Assembly (NCBI RefSeq): GCF_012396015.1
Contig: NZ_JAAXOQ010000010.1
Location: 93,724 to 157,723, forward strand
Reading direction: 5' to 3'
Length of the DNA stretch: 64,000 nt
DNA from: Tsukamurella spumae
Lineage (GTDB): Bacteria > Actinomycetota > Actinomycetes > Mycobacteriales > Mycobacteriaceae
Shown here: one piece after another, positions 1 through 7,737 of the stretch
How positions within the stretch are numbered: position 1 is the stretch's first letter
How the letters are laid out: each line of letters opens with the position of its first letter
Translations under genes and position numbers: made by a program
The notes under the pieces: model-generated
The model's database searches: none
The model's input: only the letters and a program-made list of their open reading frames with translations
Told to the model about the DNA's origin: nothing

Positions 1-377
1 TCAAGGACCATCGCCGGCTCTTCGAGGAGCGTGTTCCGCTGCCGGCCGGCGCGATGGACGAGGTCCGGATGACCAACGCCTGGGACTACTCGCGACTCGC
101 GGAGATGGTGGAGGCCTGGGGATTCCGACTGGTCCAGGAGTTGCGGACCTTCCTCAACCGGGAGGAGGTCGCCCGGCGTTGGTACGACGACGAGTTCGTC
201 CCCGTGGTGCGGATGGCCCGCGAGGCGGGGATCATGGAGTCCTCCACCGACGCCGAGGTCTATTTCTTCGTGGCCGGGGAGAGGTACCGGCTGGTCCGCA
301 GGCACGTGTGGAGCCCGGAGATCATCGACGAGGTGTCCGAGCAGAACAAGCCCTGGCAGCCGGGCAGGTTCTTCTGA
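1..377 (+). CDS. C-terminal part of a conserved actinobacterial protein (5' end outside window)
   Basis: The reading frame is open from the first bases of the window, so this is the 3' part of a longer gene; the first internal ATG at 54 is probably not the start. About 124 residues are visible. They are charged and helical, with the segment VARRWYDDEFVPVVRMAREA followed by a pattern ending ERYRLVRRHVW. This resembles, from memory only, the C-terminus of actinobacterial ParB-like/DUF4032-type proteins. No catalytic motif is visible and I do not assign a function. It ends 11 bp before the convergent aglA stop. Confidence 0.6.
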   Translation, partial: KDHRRLFEERVPLPAGAMDEVRMTNAWDYSRLAEMVEAWGFRLVQELRTFLNREEVARRWYDDEFVPVVRMAREAGIMESSTDAEVYFFVAGERYRLVRRHVWSPEIIDEVSEQNKPWQPGRFF

Positions 378-388
378 CCGGCCACCGT

Positions 389-2038
389 TCAGCGCATCCA
401 GACCGTGGTCTCGCCCGGCAGGGTGCTGCCGTCGACCGGCGCCGACGCGAGCAGGACCTCACCGTCGGGCATGTCGACGGGGACCGCCCCGAAGTTGGTG
501 ATCGACCGCCAGCCGTTCGGCCGTTCGAAGGCCAGCACGTCGGGCGAGGGGTGCTCGATCCAGGTCAGCGACTCGTCCGTCTGCAGCGTCTCGCGTAGCG
601 CCAGCGCGGCGCGGTAGAACGAGAGCATCGAGCAGGGGGCGGCCTCCTCGGCGGCCGCCGAGTAGTCGCCGAACCAGGTCGGCTGCGGCAGATGCGCGCC
701 GTTCGATCCGAATCCGAACGACGGGCCGTCCTTCGTCCACGGCAGCGGAACGCGGCAGCCGTCGCGGCCGAATTCCGCGCCGCCCGTGCGGAAGTAGGTG
801 GGGTCCTGGCGGGCGTCGCCGGGGATGTCGCCGACCTCGTGGAGGCCGAGTTCCTCGCCCTGATAGAGATAGGTCGAGCCGGGCAGTGCGAGGAGCACCA
901 GCGTGGCGGCGCGGGCCCGGCGGTCGCCGCGCTCGGTGTCCACGTCGTCGGGAGAGCCACCGCTGCGGACCCAGTCCTTGGCGTGCCGCCCGCTGCCCGC
1001 GGGCAGGCCGTAGCGGGTGGCGTGCCGCACCACGTCGTGGTTCGAGAGCACCCAGGTCGACGATGAGCCGGACTCGGCGGCGAGTTCCAGACTGTCCTGG
1101 ATGACGTCCCGGAACTCGGAAGCGTCGAACTCCGCGAGCAGCAGGTCGAAGTTGAACGATTGGCCGAGGCCCTCGGGGCTCGCGTACCGGGCGACGCGGC
1201 TGCGGTGCACCCATGCCTCGGCCACCGCGATGCGGGGCGGCGTGTACTCGTCGAAGACCTTGCGCCACGCGCGGTACACGTCGTGGACCTCGTCGCGGTC
1301 GGAGAAGGGATGCCCGTGGGCCTCGACGTTCTCGCCCAGACCGACCTCGGAGAAGGGCGCGAAGGGCTCGCGCAGGTCCTTGGTCAGGTAGTGCGCGACA
1401 TCGATGCGGAAGCCGTCCACGCCGCGGTCGGACCAGAATCGGAGGGTCTTCTCGAAATCGGCGCGGACCTCGGGGTTGTCCCAGTTCAGATCGGGTTGTT
1501 CGCGCGCGAAGAAGTGCAGGTACCACTGGCCCGGGGTGCCGTCCGCTTCGACGACGCGTTCCCAGACGCCGCCACCGAAGTGCGACTGCCAGTCGTTCGG
1601 CGGCTGGTCCCCGTCGGGGCCCTTGCCCTCGACGAAGTGGTACCGGGCGCGCTCGGGGGAGCCCGGTCCGGCGGCCAGCGCGGCCTGGAACCACTCGTGC
1701 TGGTCCGAGGTGTGGTTCGGGACGATGTCGACGATGAGCTTGATGCCCGCGTCGTGCAGTGCCGCGGCCATCGTGTCGAAGTCGTCGAGGGTGCCCAGTC
1801 GCGGGTCCACGTCGCGGTAGTCGGCGACGTCGTAACCGCCGTCGGCGAGTTCGGACGGGTAGAACGGGCTCAGCCACACGGCGTCGATGCCCAGCTCGCG
1901 AAGGTAGGGGACGCGCGAGGTGATGCCGGGGAGGTCGCCGATGCCGTCGCCGTTCGAGTCGGCGAAGCTGCGCGGATAGACCTGGTACACCACCGCCTGC
2001 CGCCACCAGTCCGGCGACTCGAGATCCTTCAGTGTCAC
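389..2038 (-). CDS. aglA: GH13 alpha-glucosidase (oligo-1,6-glucosidase family)
   Basis: A 549-residue cytosolic glycoside hydrolase of family 13 that should release glucose from alpha-linked oligosaccharides such as maltose, isomaltose or trehalose; the exact substrate cannot be told. The (beta/alpha)8 barrel carries the four classical regions: DIVPNH near residue 104, GFRIDVAHY with the nucleophile D213, VAEAW with the acid/base E274, and LSNHDVVRH with the transition-state Asp D335. There is no signal peptide and the length is normal. The GTG start at 2038 is preceded by a GAGGAG ribosome-binding site. It is divergent from a LacI-type regulator, with an 18-bp perfect palindrome between them, so sugar-dependent repression is likely. 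The specificity is an inference. Confidence 0.9.
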   Translation of the reverse strand: MTLKDLESPDWWRQAVVYQVYPRSFADSNGDGIGDLPGITSRVPYLRELGIDAVWLSPFYPSELADGGYDVADYRDVDPRLGTLDDFDTMAAALHDAGIKLIVDIVPNHTSDQHEWFQAALAAGPGSPERARYHFVEGKGPDGDQPPNDWQSHFGGGVWERVVEADGTPGQWYLHFFAREQPDLNWDNPEVRADFEKTLRFWSDRGVDGFRIDVAHYLTKDLREPFAPFSEVGLGENVEAHGHPFSDRDEVHDVYRAWRKVFDEYTPPRIAVAEAWVHRSRVARYASPEGLGQSFNFDLLLAEFDASEFRDVIQDSLELAAESGSSSTWVLSNHDVVRHATRYGLPAGSGRHAKDWVRSGGSPDDVDTERGDRRARAATLVLLALPGSTYLYQGEELGLHEVGDIPGDARQDPTYFRTGGAEFGRDGCRVPLPWTKDGPSFGFGSNGAHLPQPTWFGDYSAAAEEAAPCSMLSFYRAALALRETLQTDESLTWIEHPSPDVLAFERPNGWRSITNFGAVPVDMPDGEVLLASAPVDGSTLPGETTVWMR

Positions 2039-2066
2039 GTCGCTCCTCGTCGGTCGTTCGCGAATT

Positions 2067-2084
2067 CATCGACGCGCGTCGATG
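2067..2084. promoter_or_regulatory. Perfect 18-bp palindrome, probable LacI-family operator
   Basis: The sequence CATCGACGCGCGTCGATG is a perfect palindrome centred on CG, as is usual for LacI-family operators. It starts 28 bp upstream of the aglA start. If the TACCCT box at 2093-2098 is the aglA -10, it covers about +2 to +19 of that transcript; it also covers the -35 position of the lacI promoter (-10 TAGGGT at 2092-2097). One bound repressor could therefore shut both genes. Confidence 0.65.
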
Positions 2085-2091
2085 CTGTGGT

Positions 2092-2098
2092 TAGGGTA
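2092..2098. promoter_or_regulatory. Overlapping divergent -10 boxes for aglA (-) and lacI (+)
   Basis: TTAGGGTAG gives TAGGGT on the plus strand (2092-2097) and TACCCT on the minus strand (2098-2093), both fitting the actinobacterial TANNNT -10 consensus. The two divergent genes would compete for polymerase here. Confidence 0.5.
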
Positions 2099-2145
2099 GT
2101 CCACCGGGAGGATCCGTGTCGACAACTTTGCGAGGAGGATCGATC

Positions 2146-3156
2146 GTGGCGACGATGGCGGACGTGGCGCGGCTCGCGGGCGTGACCCGCAGCACCGTCT
2201 CGTACACGATCAGTGGGTCGCGCCCCATCTCGGACGAGACCCGGCGACGAGTCCTCGCCGCGATGGAGGAGCTCGACTACACGCCGAATGTCCTCGCGCA
2301 GGGGCTCGCCGGGAGCCGCACCAGCCTGCTGGGCCTGCTGGTGCCGTCGGAGTTCCTGGGGCTGGGCGTCGACGCCGGCGGCTACCTCTCGGCCGCCGCG
2401 GACGAGGCCCGGTCGTCCGGTCGACGCCTGCTCCTCCTGCCCGGCCCCGCCGACGACGCCGGGTTCGTGGAGGAGACGGTACGGCAGGGGCTCGTCGACG
2501 GGGTGGTGGTCATGGAGGTGTATCGCCGGGACGTTCGAGTCGATCACCTGAGGGGGACCGAGACGCCGTTCGTCCTGCTCGGGCGCACCGACGACACCGC
2601 GGGTACGGCGTTCTGCGACGCCGACTTCGACGCCTCCGCCGAGTCGGCGTTCACGCACCTCGCCGAGCTGGGCCACCGCGAGGTCGCACTGGTGGCGCGC
2701 GGCGAGGGGGTCAAGCGGATCGAGGAGCCCGGCGTGGTCGCGCGATCGCGCGCCGCGGAGATCGCGGCGGCCGCGCGCCACGGGATGGGGCTGCGCCGGT
2801 ACCCGATCGCGCAGACCTTCGCCGCCGGCTGGGAGGCGTTCGACGAGATCCGGGCGAGCGCCGCCACCGCCGTGCTCCTGCACAACGAGCCCGCCGGACT
2901 GGGGTTCGTGTCCGCGGCGGCCGCCCGGGGCGTGGTGATCCCCCGCGATCTGTCGGTCATCACCGTGCACACCGGCCCCGAGGTCGGCGAGCTCAGCCGC
3001 CCGCGGCTGACCAGCGTGGGCCCGGATCACCTGGCGATGGCCCGCCGAGCCGTCCAATTCCTGGTCCGCAGGATCGACGGTGCGCCGCCCGAGTCCCTAC
3101 AGAGCCTCAGCGAGCCGCGGTTCATCGACCGCGGCAGCACCGCCGGACCCGCGTAG
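2146..3156 (+). CDS. LacI-family transcriptional regulator
   Basis: A DNA-binding repressor of about 336 residues. The N-terminal helix-turn-helix (ADVARLAGVTRSTVSYTISG, residues 5-24) and following hinge helix are typical LacI, and the rest is a periplasmic-binding-protein-like sugar-sensing domain (LLGLLVPSEF, ITVHTGPEVGELSRPRLTSV). I chose the GTG at 2146 because GAGGAGG at 2132-2138 lies at proper spacing and the HTH starts immediately after; an in-frame GTG at 2116 would add ten residues that include the ribosome-binding-site sequence. It is divergent from aglA and most likely controls it, and itself, through the palindrome at 2067-2084. The inducer is unknown. Confidence 0.9.
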   Translation: MATMADVARLAGVTRSTVSYTISGSRPISDETRRRVLAAMEELDYTPNVLAQGLAGSRTSLLGLLVPSEFLGLGVDAGGYLSAAADEARSSGRRLLLLPGPADDAGFVEETVRQGLVDGVVVMEVYRRDVRVDHLRGTETPFVLLGRTDDTAGTAFCDADFDASAESAFTHLAELGHREVALVARGEGVKRIEEPGVVARSRAAEIAAAARHGMGLRRYPIAQTFAAGWEAFDEIRASAATAVLLHNEPAGLGFVSAAAARGVVIPRDLSVITVHTGPEVGELSRPRLTSVGPDHLAMARRAVQFLVRRIDGAPPESLQSLSEPRFIDRGSTAGPA

Positions 3157-3228
3157 CAGAGGCGATCAGCCTCGTTTCCTTCGGAGGTCGTGTGTACGCC
3201 GGAACCTCGCGGGTGGTGTAGTTGACGG

Positions 3229-3825
3229 ATGTCTTCCGTCGTCGACGCCGTCCGTGGACACCTTGCCGAGCACTACGCGGGGCGTGGCTTCGCACCGCCC
3301 GCGTCGGCATCGGTGACCTTCCTGGGCCTCGAGCCGATGACGGTGCAGCGCTGGGTGGGCGACAGCGTTGTCGCGTTCGCCAGCGTCGGCTGTTCGCGGC
3401 ACGCGATCACGGACCCGAACGCGCTGGTCACCGTCGACGACGGGCCGCGCGCGGAGGTCGTCCTGGAACTGCGGCCCGCGACGGACGGACCAGGAGCGGC
3501 GCTGGACGGCGTGCACCGCTCGCTCGCGATCCTCGCCGCCACGCCGGCCGTGGAGGGGCTGGTGCTCGCCCCCGACGCGCTCGTCGACCTGAGCGCGCCG
3601 CTGTGGGCGGGTGCGCCGTTCACGGCGGTCCTGCTGGGGGAGTCGGTAGTGCCGGACCTGGAGCGCGACGGCGGCGAACCGGTCCGGTTCCTGCGCGCCG
3701 ACCCGATCACCGCCAACGAGGCGGCATGGGTACGGCTGAAGGGCGCGGCGGCGCTGCGGGAGGCGTGGGCCGAGGCGGGCATCGATCCCGCCGATCCGGG
3801 CCGGCCCGCAGCCCGCGAGGTGTAG
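3229..3825 (+). CDS. Suppressor-of-fused (SUFU) domain protein
   Basis: A soluble 198-residue protein matching the bacterial SUFU-like family. The segment FLGLEPMTVQRWVGDS (about residues 31-46), then ASVGCSRHAITDP and AEVVLELRP, is the usual core of these proteins. Bacterial SUFU proteins often act as immunity or accessory proteins of polymorphic toxins, but many are solitary with unknown function; no toxin gene is adjacent here. The ATG at 3229 follows a short gap after lacI. No obvious ribosome-binding site is visible. The length matches the family. Confidence 0.75.
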   Translation: MSSVVDAVRGHLAEHYAGRGFAPPASASVTFLGLEPMTVQRWVGDSVVAFASVGCSRHAITDPNALVTVDDGPRAEVVLELRPATDGPGAALDGVHRSLAILAATPAVEGLVLAPDALVDLSAPLWAGAPFTAVLLGESVVPDLERDGGEPVRFLRADPITANEAAWVRLKGAAALREAWAEAGIDPADPGRPAAREV

Positions 3826-3943
3826 CTCACGAATGGGGGTTCTCCGCAGGTGGAGGTGTCTGACAACGCCTCTGACGCCGCAGGACTCGACATCCTGAAC
3901 ACGTCCCGAGTCGCAGGTCGCTGTTCTGCACGCCGCCGTGGGG

Positions 3944-5023
3944 CTACAGCCACTTGATCTTCCGGAACAGGGCGAACAGCCCGACACAGGCGACGGCCAT
4001 CACGGCGAGGACGATGAAATAGCCGTAGTGCCAGTGCAGTTCGGGCATGTTGTCGAAGTTCATGCCGTAGATGCCGGCGATCATGGTGGGCACCGCGACC
4101 AGACCGATGATCGCGGACATCTTGCGCATGTCCTCGTTCTGCTGCATCCCGATCTTGGCGACCGCGGCGTCGATCAGCGAGCTGAGCACGTCGTTGTAGG
4201 TCTCCACGTGGTCGGCGACCATCGCCTGGTGGTCGAGCACGTCGGAGAAGTACCGCTGGATCTCACCGGGGATGAGATCGGTGAAGTCGCAGGTCAACCG
4301 CCGCAGGGCGTGCGAGAGGGGGTGGATGCCGCGACGCAGTTCGACGATGTCGCGCTTGAGCTGGTAGATCTCGTCGACCTTGGTGCGCGACCGGGCGCGG
4401 AAGACCTCCTCCTCGACGTGATCGATGTCGTCCTCGAGCAGGTCGGACACGGCGACGTAGGTGTCGACGACGTGGTCGGCCACGGCGTGCATCACCGCCG
4501 ACGGCCCCAGCTTGAGCAGGTCGGGATTGCCCTCAAGATTGCGCCGGACCCGGCGCAGGCTGCCGTGGTCGCCGTGCCGGACGGTGATCACGTGGTCCGG
4601 TCCGACGAGCACCATGACCTCGCCGGTCTCGACGATGCGCGCCATCGGGTCGGTGCGGTCGTGGCCCACGTAGTTCACCGTCTTGAGGATGAGGAACAGC
4701 GTGTCGTCGAACCGGTCCACCTTCGGCCGGTTGTGCGTGACCAGCGTGTCCTCGACGGTCAGCGGGTGCAGCCCGAAGACGCGGGCAACCTCGTCCATCT
4801 GGTGCTGATCGGGATCGAGCAGCCCGACCCACACGTAGCCCTCGCCGCGGCGCCGGACCTCCTCGATCGCCTCGACGTACCCGAATCGGCCCGGGAGGCG
4901 CTCACCGTCGACGTAGACGCCGCAGTCGACGACGGCGCGCGCCACGGGCACGCGGGGGACGCCGACCTCGGGGACCTCGCGGCGGGTCGCGCCGGGCCGG
5001 GGCAGGGACGGCATGGACGGCAT
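3944..5023 (-). CDS. corA: CorA magnesium/cobalt transporter
   Basis: A 359-residue divalent-cation channel of the inner membrane. A long cytosolic alpha/beta and stalk-helix domain precedes two C-terminal membrane helices; the selectivity signature YGMNF (GMN at about 320-322) closes the first helix and the chain ends KIKWL, a typical CorA tail. The length is normal. A -10 box TACCAT lies 7 nt before the ATG at 5023, which supports this start and a leaderless mRNA; a second in-frame ATG at 5014 is possible. It is divergent from the OpuAC-like lipoprotein gene. The family assignment is certain; Mg versus Co preference is not visible. Confidence 0.95.
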   Translation of the reverse strand: MPSMPSLPRPGATRREVPEVGVPRVPVARAVVDCGVYVDGERLPGRFGYVEAIEEVRRRGEGYVWVGLLDPDQHQMDEVARVFGLHPLTVEDTLVTHNRPKVDRFDDTLFLILKTVNYVGHDRTDPMARIVETGEVMVLVGPDHVITVRHGDHGSLRRVRRNLEGNPDLLKLGPSAVMHAVADHVVDTYVAVSDLLEDDIDHVEEEVFRARSRTKVDEIYQLKRDIVELRRGIHPLSHALRRLTCDFTDLIPGEIQRYFSDVLDHQAMVADHVETYNDVLSSLIDAAVAKIGMQQNEDMRKMSAIIGLVAVPTMIAGIYGMNFDNMPELHWHYGYFIVLAVMAVACVGLFALFRKIKWL

Positions 5024-5030
5024 GCGGCTG

Positions 5031-5036
5031 ATGGTA
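5031..5036 (-). promoter_or_regulatory. -10 box TACCAT of corA (leaderless arrangement)
   Basis: On the minus strand TACCAT is followed by 7 nt and then the corA ATG, so transcription would begin at or next to the start codon. Confidence 0.5.
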
Positions 5037-5112
5037 GTCGGGTGCGGTCGCGGCCCCCACCGCGCGGGCGGGCCGGTGTCCGGCTCGCGCGGTGGGCGGG
5101 TAGAAAGTAGGC

Positions 5113-6015
5113 GTGAGATCTCGCAAGCTCGGTGCCGCGGTCGTGACCCTCGTCGCGCTCGGCGGCGCGGGCTGTTCGGACGCGGGCGATCTGTCCGATC
5201 TCGGGCCGCGGACCGCGCCGGGGACCGTCACCGTCGGGTCGTCCGACGGTGCCGCCCCCCGCATCGAGGCGCTCCTCTACGCGAACGCGCTGCGCGCCGC
5301 GGGCACCCCCGTACAGACGAAGCTGGGGCTCGGGCCCGGCGACGCCGCGGTGGCGGCCGTCGAGCGGGGGGAGCTCACCATCGCGCCGGCGCTGACCGGC
5401 GAGCTCTGGGAGCGCTACCGCCCGGGCGCCGCGCAGCCGACGAAGGCGAAGGAGTCGGAGGCCGAGAATCCGCGGGAGCAGTGGGATGCGCAGTTCGTGG
5501 CCCTGAGCGCGGTGCTGCCCGAGGGGCTGGGGCTGGGCGACCCGACGCTCGCGCTCGACCAGCCCATGCTGTTCGTGTCGAAGGCCGCCCCGGCGGCGTC
5601 GCTGCGCGGGTGCGAGGGACTGTCGGGGATCGTCGCGATCCCGTCGGGGGCACCGTCGGACCCGAAGGCGCGCTACGGCTGCCCGACGGGGCCGGTCCTC
5701 GTCGTGCCCGACGAGGCCGCCGCCGCGCGCGCCGTGACCGAGGGGCGGGCGTCGATCGCGCAGCTCGGGACGCTCTCGCCGTCGGCCCGGGACCTGACCC
5801 AGGTCGCGGATCCCGACGGTGTCGTGCCCTCCCGCGCCGTCGTGCCGCTGGTGCGTCGCGACGGGCTGACGGTGGCCCAGACGAAGCGGCTGTCCGCCGT
5901 CGCCGGCGAGCTCACCACCGCCGACCTCGCGCAGATGGTCGCGAAGGTCGAGTCGGGGGAGCGGACCGTCGAGCAGGTGACCGACGACTGGGCGGCGGAG
6001 CACCCGCTGCACTGA
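5113..6015 (+). CDS. OpuAC-like substrate-binding lipoprotein
   Basis: A 300-residue exported lipoprotein: a basic N-terminus, hydrophobic stretch and lipobox GGAGC place the lipidated Cys at residue 21. The mature part has the pattern of glycine betaine/choline-type ABC substrate-binding proteins: an early TVTVGSSDG strand, LGLGPGDAAVAAVERGELTIAPALTG where a tyrosine-kinase-like segment usually sits, and a C-terminal TTADLAQMVAKVESG typical of OpuAC folds. No permease or ATPase gene lies beside it, so it either serves a distant transporter or has another role. The start is GTG at 5113. The ligand is an inference only. Confidence 0.75.
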   Translation: MRSRKLGAAVVTLVALGGAGCSDAGDLSDLGPRTAPGTVTVGSSDGAAPRIEALLYANALRAAGTPVQTKLGLGPGDAAVAAVERGELTIAPALTGELWERYRPGAAQPTKAKESEAENPREQWDAQFVALSAVLPEGLGLGDPTLALDQPMLFVSKAAPAASLRGCEGLSGIVAIPSGAPSDPKARYGCPTGPVLVVPDEAAAARAVTEGRASIAQLGTLSPSARDLTQVADPDGVVPSRAVVPLVRRDGLTVAQTKRLSAVAGELTTADLAQMVAKVESGERTVEQVTDDWAAEHPLH

Positions 6016-6032
6016 TCTCAGCCGCAGGTGTA

Positions 6033-6768
6033 CTAGCGCCCGACGCCCCATTCCGGCGGCACCTCCCGGCATCCGTAGGCCGCGAACGCGCGGCCCATGA
6101 GGACCGCCGATCGGTGCCGCAGCGAACGGCAGTACATGCCCTCCTCGGCGGGGCGGCACCGGTAGTCGCCCGAGGTGACGGCGGTGCCGTAGGGGACCGG
6201 CTCGCCGACGCCGTTGTTGAACACGCCCGGGTCGCCGTGCAGGCTCCCGACGGTGACGGCGGTGCCGGTGAAATCCACCCAGCTGCCGATCCATTGGCCG
6301 GTCAGGCCGTCCGGCCGCGGCACTCCCCGGTCGATCCCGGGCAGACAGGAAAGGGCGGCGAGGCGGTACTCGCTGATGCCGCAGCCCCCGGCCGATCGGG
6401 CCGGCATCGGGACCGGGAGGCGGAAGAGCGTGGATCCGGTTCGGGTCGTCGTGCCGGGGGGTGCGCCAGTCGTTCGCCGTGTGGAACCCGGCGTCATCGA
6501 CCTGCCTGCCCGCGTCGATCCAGTGAACGACGGCGTCGAGCGTGGCACCGGTGCCCGGGCCGCGGGACGGGCCGGTCGCGGTGACGCGTCCGGATGTCGG
6601 CAGCGCGCTCCACGTGGCCGACGGTGCGGTGCTCGACTCCGGACCGGGGGACGCGGTCACCGTCGGCCCCGGTGACGGGACCGGCGTGGAGCACGCGGCC
6701 GAGAATGCGACGAGGGCGACCCCGAGCACGAGGTACCGGGGCCGCCCGCGACTGATCATGTATGGCAC
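6033..6768 (-). pseudogene. Cys-rich secreted lipoprotein gene broken by a +1 frameshift near 6431
   Basis: The N-terminal half reads in one frame: the signal MISRGRPRYLVLGVALVAFS with lipobox AAC, a Ser/Thr/Pro linker, then LDAVVHWIDAGRQ and DDPNRIH. The continuation LFRLPVPMPARSAGGC...SEYRLAAL is in the next frame, down to the stop at 6033, and contains paired cysteines with YGTAVTSGDYRC and EGMYC, a layout seen in small actinobacterial secreted proteins. Skipping one base close to 6431 joins them. Either the gene is a recent pseudogene or the base call is wrong. The GTG at 6768 is 6 nt after a TAAATT -10 box, suggesting a leaderless start. The intact protein would have about 244 residues. 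Function unknown. Confidence 0.65.
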
Positions 6769-6775
6769 ATGATCA
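6753..6775. promoter_or_regulatory. Perfect 9-bp inverted repeat at a transcription start
   Basis: TGATCATGT and ACATGATCA flank a 5-bp spacer. On the minus strand the repeat begins at the edge of the -10 box TAAATT (6780-6775) and covers the presumed +1 and first codons of the lipoprotein gene, a position suited to an operator. It also lies just past the stop of the upstream dehydrogenase gene, so a weak processing or termination hairpin is the alternative. Confidence 0.5.
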
Positions 6776-6787
6776 ATTTACTGCCAT

Positions 6788-7615
6788 TCAGATGCGCTTG
6801 TTGAGCTGCTTGTCGATCATGGCGTTCACGCGCTCGTACGCGGAGCCGCCGAGACGGACCAGGACGTCGATGACCTTGGCGTCCATGCCCACGAGCACGC
6901 GACCGCGGTTGCGCTTGACCCCGTTGAGGATGGTGCGCGCGGCATCGGAGGCCTCCGTGCGGGCCAGGTACTTGTCGAAGAGCTCGGCGGTGCCGGCCTG
7001 ATCCTTGCCCTCGGCGACGGTGGCGTTGCGCGCGATGGCGGTCTTGATGCCGCCCGGATGCACGCAGGACACGCCGACGTTGTGGCCGCTGGAGAGCATC
7101 TCGATCCGCAGGGCCTCGGTGAAGCCGCGGACGCCGAACTTCGCGGCGTTGTAGGCGCTCTGACCGCCCACCGCCAGCAGCCCGAACAGCGAGCTGGTGT
7201 TGACGATGTGGGCATCGCCCGAGGCGATGAGCGCGGGCAGGAAGGCCTTCGTGCCGTTCACGACGCCCCAGAAGTCGATGTCCATGACGCGGTCGTAGTC
7301 CTTGAAGGACGTGGTCTCGATCGGCTCGTGGTGCGCGATGCCGGCGTTGTTGAACAGCAGGTTGACCGTGCCGTAGTGCTCGACGACCTCGTCGGCGTAG
7401 GCGAGGATCTGCTCGCGCTCGCCCACGTTCACGACCTTGGTGTGCACCTCGGCGCCCAGCGCGCGGGCCTTCTCCGCGGTCTGCTCGAGGCCGGCGGGGT
7501 CGTAGTCGCAGAGCGAGAGCTTCGCGCCCTCCTCGGCCAACTGAAGGGCCAGCTCGCGGCCCATGCCGGAGGCGGCGCCGGTGATGACGGCGACCTTGCC
7601 GCGGAAACTCTTCAT
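6788..7615 (-). CDS. Short-chain dehydrogenase/reductase (SDR)
   Basis: A 275-residue NAD(P)-dependent oxidoreductase with the classical SDR layout: cofactor motif TGAASGMG (12-19), LLFNNAGIA (about 87-94), catalytic Ser at 141/142 and YNAAK with Y155 and K159. The chain is slightly longer than the usual 250 because of a basic C-terminal tail (DKQLNKRI), as in mycobacterial Rv1245c-type SDRs. In M. tuberculosis an SDR also lies close downstream of kgd, which fits this neighbourhood. The ATG at 7615 is preceded by TGAGGATC. It is divergent from a TetR regulator that probably controls it. The substrate is unknown. Confidence 0.9.
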   Translation of the reverse strand: MKSFRGKVAVITGAASGMGRELALQLAEEGAKLSLCDYDPAGLEQTAEKARALGAEVHTKVVNVGEREQILAYADEVVEHYGTVNLLFNNAGIAHHEPIETTSFKDYDRVMDIDFWGVVNGTKAFLPALIASGDAHIVNTSSLFGLLAVGGQSAYNAAKFGVRGFTEALRIEMLSSGHNVGVSCVHPGGIKTAIARNATVAEGKDQAGTAELFDKYLARTEASDAARTILNGVKRNRGRVLVGMDAKVIDVLVRLGGSAYERVNAMIDKQLNKRI

Positions 7616-7712
7616 GGTGTGATCCTCACGCTCTGCAGGCTGAACTGCTCGGATGCGCCGCTGCGCGGCGTACTTACCCGACAGTAGGGATGGGAACCGA
7701 TGTCTGTCAACG

Positions 7713-7737
7713 ACCTATTGAGTATGATTCAGTAGGT
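7713..7737. promoter_or_regulatory. Probable TetR operator enclosing the tetR -10 box
   Basis: The arms ACCTATTGA and TCAGTAGGT (one mismatch) flank a 7-bp centre that contains the -10 box TATGAT (7723-7728). TATGAT lies 7 nt before the GTG of tetR, so the repeat covers the core promoter and first base of the gene. This is what simple autorepression by a TetR dimer would need. Confidence 0.65.
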
